DNA of 7,582 nucleotides from Planctomycetaceae bacterium. Lineage in GTDB: Bacteria; Planctomycetota; Planctomycetia; Pirellulales; UBA1268. Positions 1-6,646 of the stretch are shown piece after piece; the stretch's first letter is position 1, and every line of letters starts with the position of its first letter. The stretch lies in the NCBI GenBank assembly GCA_947453125.1, contig CANGGC010000098.1, forward strand, positions 1 to 7,582. Direction: 5' to 3'. The notes below the pieces were generated by a model. That model did no database searches, had not been told where the DNA came from, and was given only the letters and a program-made list of their open reading frames with translations. A program made the position numbers and the translations under genes.

Positions 1-654
1 CAGCGGATCATCGATTGTGTCGAGGCTGAGAATCCCGACCTCATCTGCCTCCAGGAGGTCGATCGACTCGTCGGCCGCAGTCGCCGCGACGATCAGCCGC
101 GGTTGCTGGCGCGATGGTTCCGCTGCCATTCGGTCTTTCAGGCCAACGTCCATGTCGGCGGCGGCACGTATGGCAACCTTGTCCTTTCGCGCTTTCCGAT
201 CACGAGCCGTCATCGGATCTCCCTACGCCACGGCACCCGCAAGCCGCGAGGAGCGCAGCTCCTCCTCGTCGATTCCCCCGAGGGCCCCCTTCACGTCGTC
301 CACACCCACCTCGGGCTCGCGGAGCGCGAGCGGCATTGGCAGGTGGAGCATCTCCTCGGTCACACGCTCTTCCGCTCGGCCGCGACGCATCCGACGGTGA
401 TCGTCGGCGACTTCAACGACTGGAGGAACACGCTCCACGCCGGCGGGATGGCCGGGGCGGGATTCCGGCAGGTCACCAGCCCCGTCTCGCAGTTCCGGTC
501 CTTCCCCGCCTGGCTCCCACTCGGATCGCTCGACAAGGCCTTCGTCCGCGGTGGGCTCGCCGTCCGTCAGGCCCGGATCGTCCGCACGAGCCTCGCCCGG
601 GTGGCTTCCGATCACCTTCCGCTGGTCATCGACTTCCACCTCGGCTCCGGCTGA
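1..654 (+). CDS. Endonuclease/exonuclease/phosphatase family protein (5' end cut off by window edge)
   Basis: This is the C-terminal 217 residues of an EEP-fold (DNase I-like) metal-dependent phosphodiesterase or phosphatase. The frame is open from base 1 to a TGA at 652-654, so the true start lies outside. Visible family motifs in order: QEVD at fragment residues 18-21 (E19 is the expected metal ligand), YGNLVLSRFPI around 57-67, HTHLGL at 101-106, GDFND at 136-140 (D137 and N139 catalytic), LDKAFV at 177-182 and SDHLPL at 203-208 (D204/H205 pair). All catalytic motifs after the first strand are intact. Only a short N-terminus, probably carrying the TYNIH-type motif, is missing. No signal peptide or membrane segment is visible in the part seen. 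The substrate cannot be told: EEP members cleave DNA, RNA, phospholipids or inositol phosphates. The gene converges on hemL with 11 bases between stops, and I see no terminator hairpin there. Confidence 0.88.
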   Translation, partial: QRIIDCVEAENPDLICLQEVDRLVGRSRRDDQPRLLARWFRCHSVFQANVHVGGGTYGNLVLSRFPITSRHRISLRHGTRKPRGAQLLLVDSPEGPLHVVHTHLGLAERERHWQVEHLLGHTLFRSAATHPTVIVGDFNDWRNTLHAGGMAGAGFRQVTSPVSQFRSFPAWLPLGSLDKAFVRGGLAVRQARIVRTSLARVASDHLPLVIDFHLGSG

Positions 655-665
655 CGGCGCTGCAG

Positions 666-1970
666 TTACCGGTCGGCGAGCGCGGCGTGGGCGGCCGCCA
701 CGGTCGCGTCGATGTCGGCATCGGTGTGGGCCGCGGAGATGAAGAGGGCTTCGTACTGGCTGCAGGGGAGGTAGACGCCACGGTCGATCATTCCCCAGAA
801 GAAGCGGCCGTAGGCCTTCGTGTCGCTCATCGAAGCGGTCGGCCAGTCGACGACCGGACGGCCGTCCCCCTTCTGGAAGAACATCGTCATCATGCTCCCG
901 CGGCGCGCGATCCAGACCGGCACCCCGGCGGCGGCGGCAGCGGCGCGGAAGCCCGCTTCGAGGCGGGCGCCGTGACGCTCGAGGAGCGGGTAGGGGGAAT
1001 GGTCGCTGAGTTCCTCGAGGGTCGCCGAGCCGGCGGCCACGGCGAGGGGATTGCCGGCGAGCGTTCCGGCCTGGAACACCTTTCCGGCCGGGAGGACGTT
1101 GTCCATGATCTCGCGCCGGCCTCCATAGGCCCCCAGCGGAAGTCCACCGCCGACGATCTTTCCGAGCGTGGTCAGATCGGGGGTGATGCCAAGGATCTCC
1201 TGCGCGCCGCCGTAGGCAAGGCGGAATCCTGTCATCACCTCGTCAAACACCAACAGCGCTCCGTGCTTTTCGGTGAGGCGCCGGGCAGCGGCCAGGAAAT
1301 CGTGAGACGGGACGACGAGCCCCATGTTGCCGACGACCGGTTCGAGGAGGACGGCCGCGATCTCGTCGCCGCGGGCCGCGAACAGGTCTTCAAGAGCCTC
1401 CGTGGCGTTGTAGTCCAAGACAATCGTGTCCTGCGTCGCGCCGGCGGTGACGCCGGGGGAATCGGGGACGCCGAGGGTCGCGGCCGATGATCCGGCGGCA
1501 ACGAGGAGCGCATCGACGTGGCCGTGGTAATTCCCGGCAAACTTGACGATACCGCTCCGTCCCGTGAAACCGCGCGCCAGCCGCACGGCGCTCATCGTCG
1601 CCTCGGTGCCGGAGCTCACCATCCGCACCTTCTCGATCGACGGCACGGCCGCAATGATGAGCTCCGCCAGATGGTTCTCCCCTTCGGTCGGGGCGCCGTA
1701 GCTCGTGCCCCGGGAGAGGGCTCGCTCGATCGCCGCAACGACGCGGGGGTGACGGTGACCGAGGATCATCGGGCCCCACGAGCCGATGTAGTCGAGATAG
1801 CGGTGGCCGTCGATGTCGGTGAGCCACTGGCCGTCGGCACGCTCGAAGAAGATCGGCTCGCCGCCGACCCCGCCGAAGGCCCGCGCCGGGGAATTGACCC
1901 CGCCAGGAATGAGGGACCGTGCTCGGGCAAAGGCCTCGTGGCTGCGGGAACGGGATGGCGACGCGGTCAT
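666..1970 (-). CDS. hemL: Glutamate-1-semialdehyde 2,1-aminomutase
   Basis: A cytoplasmic PLP enzyme that converts glutamate-1-semialdehyde to 5-aminolevulinate, the last step of the C5 route into heme and other tetrapyrroles. The 434-residue product is normal for the family and looks complete. Motifs in order: IPGGVNSPARAF at 21-32, SWGPMILGH at 64-72, SSGTEATM at 119-126 (phosphate-binding turn), NYHGH at 147-151, FDEVMTGFR at 242-250 (D243 contacts the pyridine nitrogen), and TLGKIVGGGLP at 268-278, where K271 is the Schiff-base lysine. AGTLAGNPLA (301-310) is also typical. The ATG overlaps the TGA of the upstream kinase as ATGA, and a GGAG lies 10 bases upstream of the start inside the kinase gene. 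This suggests translation coupled to the kinase. A general class-III aminotransferase is unlikely, because the GSA-specific segments are present throughout. No glutamyl-tRNA reductase (hemA) or other heme gene is in the window. Confidence 0.96.
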   Translation of the reverse strand: MTASPSRSRSHEAFARARSLIPGGVNSPARAFGGVGGEPIFFERADGQWLTDIDGHRYLDYIGSWGPMILGHRHPRVVAAIERALSRGTSYGAPTEGENHLAELIIAAVPSIEKVRMVSSGTEATMSAVRLARGFTGRSGIVKFAGNYHGHVDALLVAAGSSAATLGVPDSPGVTAGATQDTIVLDYNATEALEDLFAARGDEIAAVLLEPVVGNMGLVVPSHDFLAAARRLTEKHGALLVFDEVMTGFRLAYGGAQEILGITPDLTTLGKIVGGGLPLGAYGGRREIMDNVLPAGKVFQAGTLAGNPLAVAAGSATLEELSDHSPYPLLERHGARLEAGFRAAAAAAGVPVWIARRGSMMTMFFQKGDGRPVVDWPTASMSDTKAYGRFFWGMIDRGVYLPCSQYEALFISAAHTDADIDATVAAAHAALADR

Positions 1971-3982
1971 CGGGGATCGGCTCCGGGGGGCGGATCGGCA
2001 GCGGGCACAGGAGGCTCGTCGGGCTCGGCGAGGAGGGCTGTGACCCGACCGAGCATGGGCTTGGCGTGGGGGCGGGCAGCGTACGTCTCGATGACGCTCT
2101 CGAGGAGGCGGCGGCGCTTGGCGAGGGGCTCGGCGGCCGTGGCCGGGGCTGCGGCCGCCTCGGTTCGGAACGCCTCGGCCTGCGAGAGGATCGCCTCGAT
2201 CCGGCCCGCGTCCTCCTGCTGTTCGTCGATCGCCAGTGGCGTCAGCCGCGTCACCTGGCGGCGGGCCAACGCGATCCAGAGCGTCGGGTCGTCCTCGAGC
2301 TCACCTCCGGGCCTCGGTCCGGCGGGGGCCTCGACGTCGGCCGTCGGGTGGAGGGTGAGGAGTGCCGTCAGCGCATCGACACAGTCGGAGGGGCTCTCCT
2401 GTTCGCGGGCCATCGCCGCCCGGTAGTCGCGCTCGACGGGTGACAGGGGGCGATCGACGCGGACCTTGCGCCGGGCGCGGCGCTCGAGGCGATCAAGAGC
2501 GATCGTCTGCTCAAATCCCGCCACCTCGCCGGCCCGGGGGTCTTGGGGAAAGTCGCGGAGAAAACGGCGGATAGAAATGTCGGCGTCGCGGAGATCGCCG
2601 TCGTCGTCGTTGGTCACCGTTTTGATCCGGGCGTAAAGCGTGTCGGCCGTCAGTGGGCGGAGGAGCATCCATCCCCCGCCGAGGACCGTGACCGCGATCG
2701 CGATCGCCATCGCCGTCTGCAGCCAGGTCTTCCGCGTCTGGTCGCGGCTTTGGCGCTCACGATCGGCCTTCTCCAGATCGGCCATGGTCGTGTGACGCCG
2801 ACGGACGGTGGTCTCGACGCGGGTGGTGGCTGCCGCTTCCTCCGCAGGAAGATCGGTGCGATCGCGGTCGATGCCGGCGGTGAGGGCATCGCTCGACACG
2901 GGCCGGGGTGCCGGCCTTGGGGAGGATTCCTGGCGCGTCCGGCCTGCCTCCGGGGGGCCTGCCGGTGGCGCGGCTGTCACTCCGCTGCCGGGCGTCGGTC
3001 TGCCCGTCGAGGGGGGCGGCGCGGCGGGGACAGCGGCCCCACAGACGGTCGTGAAGTCTTCCGAACGGCCCTGCTCATTGGGCCGCGACGGCGTGGCAGC
3101 GTGGTCGGCGATCACGAGTTTGTCGCCCGCGGGAACGGCACTATCGGAATCGGGAACGAGCGTTCCGATCGCCGTCAGGAGCCTGGCGAGGGCGAGGGCA
3201 CTGCCGGGGCGTGCGGCGGGATCCTTCTGGAGCAATCGGTCGATGAGGGTGTCGAGTTCGGGAGGCACGGCGGGCACCGCGGCAGCCACGCGCGGCGCGG
3301 GCGTATGCCGCTGCTTCTCGATCACCTCGGTCACCTGACCACCGCGGAACGGGGGACGCCCGGCGAGCATCGCATACATCACCAGCCCCAGGGCGTAGAG
3401 ATCGGCACGATGGTCGACGCCCTGGCCGGCCGCCTGTTCCGGGGCCATGTATTCGGCCGTTCCGACGATGTTGCCGTGGGCCGTGTGGGCCGCACCGCCA
3501 AACAGCTTGGCGATTCCGAAGTCGGCGAGCTTCACCCCTTCGCCAATCGGCACGCCGTCGGCAAGGAGGATGTTGGAGGGCTTGAGGTCGCGGTGCACGA
3601 TCCCGTGGTCGTGCGCGACTTTCAGCGCCTTGGTGACCGCCAAGCCCGTCGCCACGGTCTCCTGCCAGGTAAACCGGCGCCCGCCGCGGAGCTGCTGCTC
3701 GATCGTCTTTCCGCGAACCAGTTCCATCGCGAAGTAGGGCTGGTCCCCTTCTTCCCCGAAGGCGAGGAGTTGGACGATGCCGGGGTGGCGCAGGTTTTTC
3801 AGCGTGTCGATCTCGGCGCGGAAGCGGGCCTTGAGTCCGGGGTCGTCGGCGAGGTGGGCCGCCAGCACCTTGACGGCGACGGTCGCGCCGGTGGACGAAT
3901 CGACGGCTTCGTACACCGCCCCCATCCCGCCGCGGCCGAGCCGGGCGCCGATGCTGTACGGTCCGAGTTGGGCTGGTTCCAT
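1967..3982 (-). CDS. Transmembrane Ser/Thr protein kinase (PknB/PrkC type, no PASTA repeats)
   Basis: This 671-residue Hanks-type kinase would phosphorylate Ser/Thr on cytoplasmic targets. The kinase domain fills about residues 8-275: GRGGMG glycine loop (16-21), AVK with ATP-anchoring K38, helix-C E57, HRDLKPSN (130-137, catalytic D132), DFG (154-156), activation segment with T167 and T175, APEQ (180-183) and D194 of the RADLYALG stretch. Every catalytic residue is present, and it is an RD kinase, so activation-loop autophosphorylation is expected. A Pro/Ala-rich linker (about 280-395) and a charged segment lead to one membrane span (about 420-441). The remaining 230 residues would lie outside the cytoplasm and match no sensor domain I recognise. 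The start was chosen at the ATG at 3980-3982, 8 residues before kinase homology begins. The frame stays open another 511 codons upstream, but that part is antisense to the MmgE/PrpD gene. No clear Shine-Dalgarno precedes this ATG. The TGA overlaps the hemL start. Confidence 0.93.
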   Translation of the reverse strand: MEPAQLGPYSIGARLGRGGMGAVYEAVDSSTGATVAVKVLAAHLADDPGLKARFRAEIDTLKNLRHPGIVQLLAFGEEGDQPYFAMELVRGKTIEQQLRGGRRFTWQETVATGLAVTKALKVAHDHGIVHRDLKPSNILLADGVPIGEGVKLADFGIAKLFGGAAHTAHGNIVGTAEYMAPEQAAGQGVDHRADLYALGLVMYAMLAGRPPFRGGQVTEVIEKQRHTPAPRVAAAVPAVPPELDTLIDRLLQKDPAARPGSALALARLLTAIGTLVPDSDSAVPAGDKLVIADHAATPSRPNEQGRSEDFTTVCGAAVPAAPPPSTGRPTPGSGVTAAPPAGPPEAGRTRQESSPRPAPRPVSSDALTAGIDRDRTDLPAEEAAATTRVETTVRRRHTTMADLEKADRERQSRDQTRKTWLQTAMAIAIAVTVLGGGWMLLRPLTADTLYARIKTVTNDDDGDLRDADISIRRFLRDFPQDPRAGEVAGFEQTIALDRLERRARRKVRVDRPLSPVERDYRAAMAREQESPSDCVDALTALLTLHPTADVEAPAGPRPGGELEDDPTLWIALARRQVTRLTPLAIDEQQEDAGRIEAILSQAEAFRTEAAAAPATAAEPLAKRRRLLESVIETYAARPHAKPMLGRVTALLAEPDEPPVPAADPPPGADPR
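1981..1984 (-). promoter_or_regulatory. Candidate ribosome binding site for hemL inside the kinase gene
   Basis: On the minus strand GGAG is followed by 10 bases and then the hemL ATG. The spacing is slightly long, and the site lies within the last codons of the kinase. Together with the ATGA overlap it would allow either re-initiation by terminating ribosomes or weak independent initiation. Confidence 0.35.
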
Positions 3983-4054
3983 CGGGCGTGCTGCAAAGTG
4001 TGAACTGGGATCAACCGGGGGAGCCGGCCGGCCGGGGCCAAGGGCTCTCAGGTC

Positions 4055-4083
4055 ATTGTCGGTCGATCGGCTACAACTGTCGA
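4055..4083 (-). promoter_or_regulatory. Candidate sigma-70-type promoter for the kinase-hemL pair
   Basis: Read on the minus strand, TCGACA (5 of 6 to the -35 consensus) is followed by 17 bases and then GACAAT (4 of 6 to the -10 consensus). It would start transcription about 65 bases before the kinase ATG. It is the best match I found by eye in the divergent spacer. Planctomycete promoters are poorly characterised, so this stays tentative. No comparably good + strand promoter for the MmgE/PrpD gene was found. Confidence 0.3.
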
Positions 4084-4091
4084 ACCGGTTC
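4082..4091. promoter_or_regulatory. 10-base perfect palindrome, possible operator
   Basis: GAACCGGTTC is identical to its own reverse complement and touches the -35 element of the candidate kinase promoter (4078-4083). A dimeric regulator bound here could affect both divergent genes. Other palindromes in the spacer (ccggccgg at 4096-4103 and a CCGG run at 4024-4035) are simple GC-rich sequence and less persuasive. There is no second copy of GAACCGGTTC in the spacer. Confidence 0.22.
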
Positions 4092-4129
4092 TTTCCCGGC
4101 CGGCTTCCACCCCCTCGTACGACAGGTCC

Positions 4130-5692
4130 ATGAGCCATTCCGTTCCCCCCGGTTCCGCCGGCCCCGGTGCCACCCGGCTCCTCCCCGCCGACACCAACCA
4201 GGCCCGGGGGCTGGCCGAATACGCGATCGACTTCCTCCGTCATTCGCTGCCGCTCGGGGAAAGCACGCTTGCGCTCCTCGAGCGGTTTCATGTCGACAGC
4301 GTCGGGTGCGGCGTCTCGGCGCTCGCCCGGCAGGCGAATGCCCCGACGGTGTTGCGCCGGGAGGCGCTCGCGTCGCCGCCTGCGGTCGGCAGCCGGGGGG
4401 CCATCTGCCTCGGGTGCCGGCGTCCGGTCGCGATCGAGAAGGGGGTGGCAGCCGACGCCTCGGCGGTGCGCGAGTGGGATTCCAACGGCACGAACTTCGG
4501 TCACGACGCCGCAAAGGGGCGGACGGCTGGCGAGTTTGGCCACAACGACTTCTACCCCGTGGCGCTGGCGGCAGCGCGCGAGGCGGGGTTCGACGGCGAC
4601 CAGACCCTCCGCGTCATGCTCCTCATCGATGAGATCCGCGGCCGACTGGCGGAGGTCTTTCCGCTGCGGAAGTACGCCATCGACCATGTCCACCACGGAG
4701 CGATCGCCTCGGCGGCGGCCTACGCGGCCGCCGTTGGCGGCGACGTCGACGAAATAGAATCGGCGATCGGCATGGTCGGGGCGCACTATGTCCCCTACCG
4801 GGCGATCCGGGCCGGCCATCAGCTCTCCGACAGCAAGGGAGCTTCGGCGGCCCTGTCGGCGGAGGTGGCGGTGATGTCGGCAAGGCGGTCGCTTGCCGGG
4901 TTCATTGGGCCGAAAGACATCTTCCGCAATCCGCTGGCGATCTACCGCAAAAACGTCCCCTGTCCCGACGGCCAGAGCCCCTTCGACCTCGAACTCGGGC
5001 TCTCCGGAGACGCCTTCGCGATCCACTCGATGCACTTCAAGCTCGGGCTCTACGAGCACCAGTCGGCCGGTGCGCTCCAGGCGCTGGTCGACATCTTCGC
5101 CCGCTGTCCGGGGCTGGCCGCCGATCCCGATCGTGTCCGCCGCGTCGAGGTGGCGATCTACGAGCCCGCTTTCTCGATCATCGCCGATCCCGCCAAGCGG
5201 ACGCCGACGACGCGGCAGTCGGCCGATCACTCGCTCCCCTACATCCTCGCCCGCACCCTCCTCAAAGCGTGTGACGCGGCGCGCGCCGGCAGCGCAACGC
5301 CGGGATGGGACGCGCTCATGCTCCTTCCCAGCGACTACGACGCGGAGCAGATCGCCGACCCTGCGATCGCGGCGTTGATCGCAAAGATGGCGATCATCCA
5401 CGGGGGGCCGGAGTACGACGCACGCTATCCTGACGGGATCCCCACGAGCCTGACGATCGACCATGCGAGCTTCGGAAGGCTCGAGAGTGGGCTGGTCTGT
5501 CATCCCCTCGGCCATGCCCGGTCGGACCAGGGCGCCACCGGGGCGCTTGTCGATCTCAAGTTCAACCGGCTCGTCGCCGGTGCGGTGGAGGATCCGGCGG
5601 CGCTTGAGTCGCGCGTCCGGCTAGCGGGGAAGTCGGCTGAAGAAGTCGCGGAGCTTTATGCGTTTCCCATTCACGGGTGTGATCCCGGTTGA
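4130..5692 (+). CDS. MmgE/PrpD family protein (2-methylcitrate dehydratase-like)
   Basis: This 520-residue cytoplasmic protein belongs to the MmgE/PrpD fold, whose known members dehydrate 2-methylcitrate (PrpD) or decarboxylate cis-aconitate (IRG1). It is slightly longer than the usual 450-490. After a Pro/Gly-rich N-terminus (1-22), the helical domain contains DSVGCGVSAL (56-65), EWDSNGTNFG (115-124, with the family's D117 and T121), GHNDFYP (137-143), and RKYAIDHVHHGAIAS (180-194), which lines up with the PrpD GLDHVVLVKVAS segment. SDSKGASAALSAEVA (233-247, with K236) and FKLGLYEHQSAGALQA (303-318) follow as expected. The start is the only ATG before the homology; AGG three bases upstream is a weak ribosome site. 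Its last 35 bases overlap truB. No propionate-cycle partner (prpB, prpC, acnD) is nearby, so the substrate is not assigned. A role in propionate use is a family-based guess only. Confidence 0.88.
   Translation: MSHSVPPGSAGPGATRLLPADTNQARGLAEYAIDFLRHSLPLGESTLALLERFHVDSVGCGVSALARQANAPTVLRREALASPPAVGSRGAICLGCRRPVAIEKGVAADASAVREWDSNGTNFGHDAAKGRTAGEFGHNDFYPVALAAAREAGFDGDQTLRVMLLIDEIRGRLAEVFPLRKYAIDHVHHGAIASAAAYAAAVGGDVDEIESAIGMVGAHYVPYRAIRAGHQLSDSKGASAALSAEVAVMSARRSLAGFIGPKDIFRNPLAIYRKNVPCPDGQSPFDLELGLSGDAFAIHSMHFKLGLYEHQSAGALQALVDIFARCPGLAADPDRVRRVEVAIYEPAFSIIADPAKRTPTTRQSADHSLPYILARTLLKACDAARAGSATPGWDALMLLPSDYDAEQIADPAIAALIAKMAIIHGGPEYDARYPDGIPTSLTIDHASFGRLESGLVCHPLGHARSDQGATGALVDLKFNRLVAGAVEDPAALESRVRLAGKSAEEVAELYAFPIHGCDPG
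5650..5653 (+). promoter_or_regulatory. Ribosome binding site supporting the truB ATG at 5658
   Basis: GGAG followed by four bases precedes the ATG at 5658. This supports a start inside the MmgE/PrpD coding sequence rather than the in-frame GTG at 5679, and implies translation coupled to the upstream gene. Confidence 0.5.
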
Positions 5693-6539
5693 CAAGCCCC
5701 CCGGCATCACGAGCCGGAAGGTGGTCGATATCGTGGCCCGGGCCGCAGGGATGAAGTCCGTCGGCCATGCCGGCACGCTCGATCCGCTCGCCAGCGGCGT
5801 CGTCGTCGTCTGCCTGGGGCATGCCACAAAACTCGTCGACCATCTCCACGCGCAGTCCAAGGCCTACTCGGCGACGTTTCTCCTCGGGCGATCGAGCCCG
5901 TCCGATGATTTGGAGACGCCGATCGAGACGGAGCCCGATCCGCGCGTGCCGACCGCCGAAGAAATCGAGGCCGCGGCCGGGGCCTTTCGCGGCGACATTC
6001 TTCAGCGGCCCTGCGACTATTCCGCCATCCACGTCGACGGCAAGCGGGCCTACCGATTGGCCCGCAAGGGAAAGCCGGTGGAGATGAAGGCCCGTCCGGT
6101 GCGGATCGAGCGGCTGGAGATCACCGGCTACGAGTGGCCGCGACTGGCCGTCGAGATCGAGTGTTCGGCCGGCACGTTCATTCGGGCGATCGGACGCGAT
6201 CTGGCTGTGGCGCTTGGAACCCACGCGGTGATGGAATCGCTCCGCCGGAGTCGCGTCGGGCCCTATTGTGTCGATTCCGCCGTGCCGCTTTCCGCGATCG
6301 AGCCGGCAACTCTTCCCGGCCTGCTCTTGCCGCCGCTCACCGCCCTTCCCCACCTCGCCCATGTCACTCTGGTTGGCGACGTCCTCGATGCCGCGGTCCG
6401 CGGCGGGCTGCTTCCCCCCGACACTGTCGTCGGCGAGAGGGCGGCCGCGGTCGATGGCGACGGCGTGCTCGTCGGCATCCTCGGTCGCCTCGCGAACGGG
6501 AGCCTGCGGCTGCGTCCCAACTTCCGTGGCCTCGGTTGA
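5658..6539 (+). CDS. truB: tRNA pseudouridine(55) synthase TruB
   Basis: TruB converts U55 in the T-loop of nearly all elongator tRNAs to pseudouridine and also acts as a tRNA folding chaperone. The 293-residue product is near the family's usual length. Motifs in order: GVIPVDKPPGITS (7-19), GHAGTLDPLASGV (36-48) with catalytic D42, KAY at 68-70 (Y70 matches the active-site Tyr of E. coli TruB), D83 in the degenerate TDT-x-D segment, QRPCDYSAIH (116-125), and GTFIRAIGRDLA (172-183) with R176, partner of the conserved Asp. Two positions differ from the common pattern: His instead of Lys at 125 and Phe instead of Tyr at 174. The core catalytic set is intact, so I expect an active enzyme. A C-terminal small domain is present (about 232-293) and ends with LRPNFRGLG. 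The gene starts inside the MmgE/PrpD gene with a 35-base overlap. It is not next to rbfA, infB or rpsO here, its usual neighbours in many bacteria. Confidence 0.95.
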   Translation: MRFPFTGVIPVDKPPGITSRKVVDIVARAAGMKSVGHAGTLDPLASGVVVVCLGHATKLVDHLHAQSKAYSATFLLGRSSPSDDLETPIETEPDPRVPTAEEIEAAAGAFRGDILQRPCDYSAIHVDGKRAYRLARKGKPVEMKARPVRIERLEITGYEWPRLAVEIECSAGTFIRAIGRDLAVALGTHAVMESLRRSRVGPYCVDSAVPLSAIEPATLPGLLLPPLTALPHLAHVTLVGDVLDAAVRGGLLPPDTVVGERAAAVDGDGVLVGILGRLANGSLRLRPNFRGLG

Positions 6540-6540
6540 G

Positions 6541-6581
6541 CGGCGTGGTGGAAAGTGTGAGCAACCCGTTGGTTGACGCCG
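6541..6581 (+). other. Two-part hairpin directly after the truB stop
   Basis: An outer stem CGGCGT (6541-6546) pairs with ACGCCG (6576-6581). Inside it CAACC (6562-6566) pairs with GGTTG (6571-6575) around a CGTT loop. The 3' arms abut, while 15 unpaired bases lie on the 5' side. It begins two bases after the stop codon. No U-tract follows, so it is not a standard intrinsic terminator. It could be a weak terminator, an mRNA 3' end stabiliser, or chance pairing in GC-rich DNA. Confidence 0.3.
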
Positions 6582-6602
6582 TGGCCGGAAGTCCGTGACG
6601 AT
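6573..6602 (+). promoter_or_regulatory. Weak promoter-like sequence before the beta-helix gene
   Basis: TTGACG (5 of 6 to the -35 consensus) at 6573-6578 is followed 18 bases later by GACGAT (3 of 6 to the -10 consensus). The -35 half overlaps the 3' arms of the hairpin at 6541-6581. The -10 match is poor, so this is a candidate only. A start here would leave a leader of roughly 40 bases. Confidence 0.18.
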
Positions 6603-6636
6603 GCCGGAAGGATCGGCGTGTCGGTAAGTGCGAGCG

Positions 6637-6642
6637 AAGGAG
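6637..6642 (+). promoter_or_regulatory. Strong Shine-Dalgarno that fixes the start of the beta-helix gene
   Basis: AAGGAG followed by TGTC and then ATG at 6647. It is the best ribosome binding site in the window. It supports this ATG, which also puts a signal peptide at the protein's N-terminus. Confidence 0.65.
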
Positions 6643-6646
6643 TGTC

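Noticed and set aside
640..680. Bidirectional terminator between the converging EEP gene and hemL
   Set aside because: The gap is only 11 bases, and I found neither a solid hairpin nor a T-tract on either strand.
2692..2714. Short tandem GCGATC-like repeat
   Set aside because: It encodes the alternating Ala-Ile run of the kinase membrane span. Only about three units are present, and it is adequately explained by the protein sequence.
114..4003. Three long + strand open frames (114-1490, 1518-2426, 2543-4003) opposite hemL and the kinase
   Set aside because: They lie opposite well-supported genes, have skewed Arg/Gly/Ala/Pro composition, and show no family motifs. They are shadows of high GC at third codon positions.
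3983..5515. Minus-strand open frame extending the kinase by 511 residues at its N-terminus
   Set aside because: It is exactly antisense to the MmgE/PrpD coding sequence, rich in Arg/Gly/Asp with no recognisable domain, and kinase homology begins right after the ATG at 3982. The open frame follows from GC-rich codon bias on the other strand.
5679..5681. GTG as an alternative truB start
   Set aside because: Some TruB proteins begin close to the VDKP segment, so it is possible, but the ATG at 5658 has a GGAG at usable spacing. The upstream choice is kept with moderate certainty.
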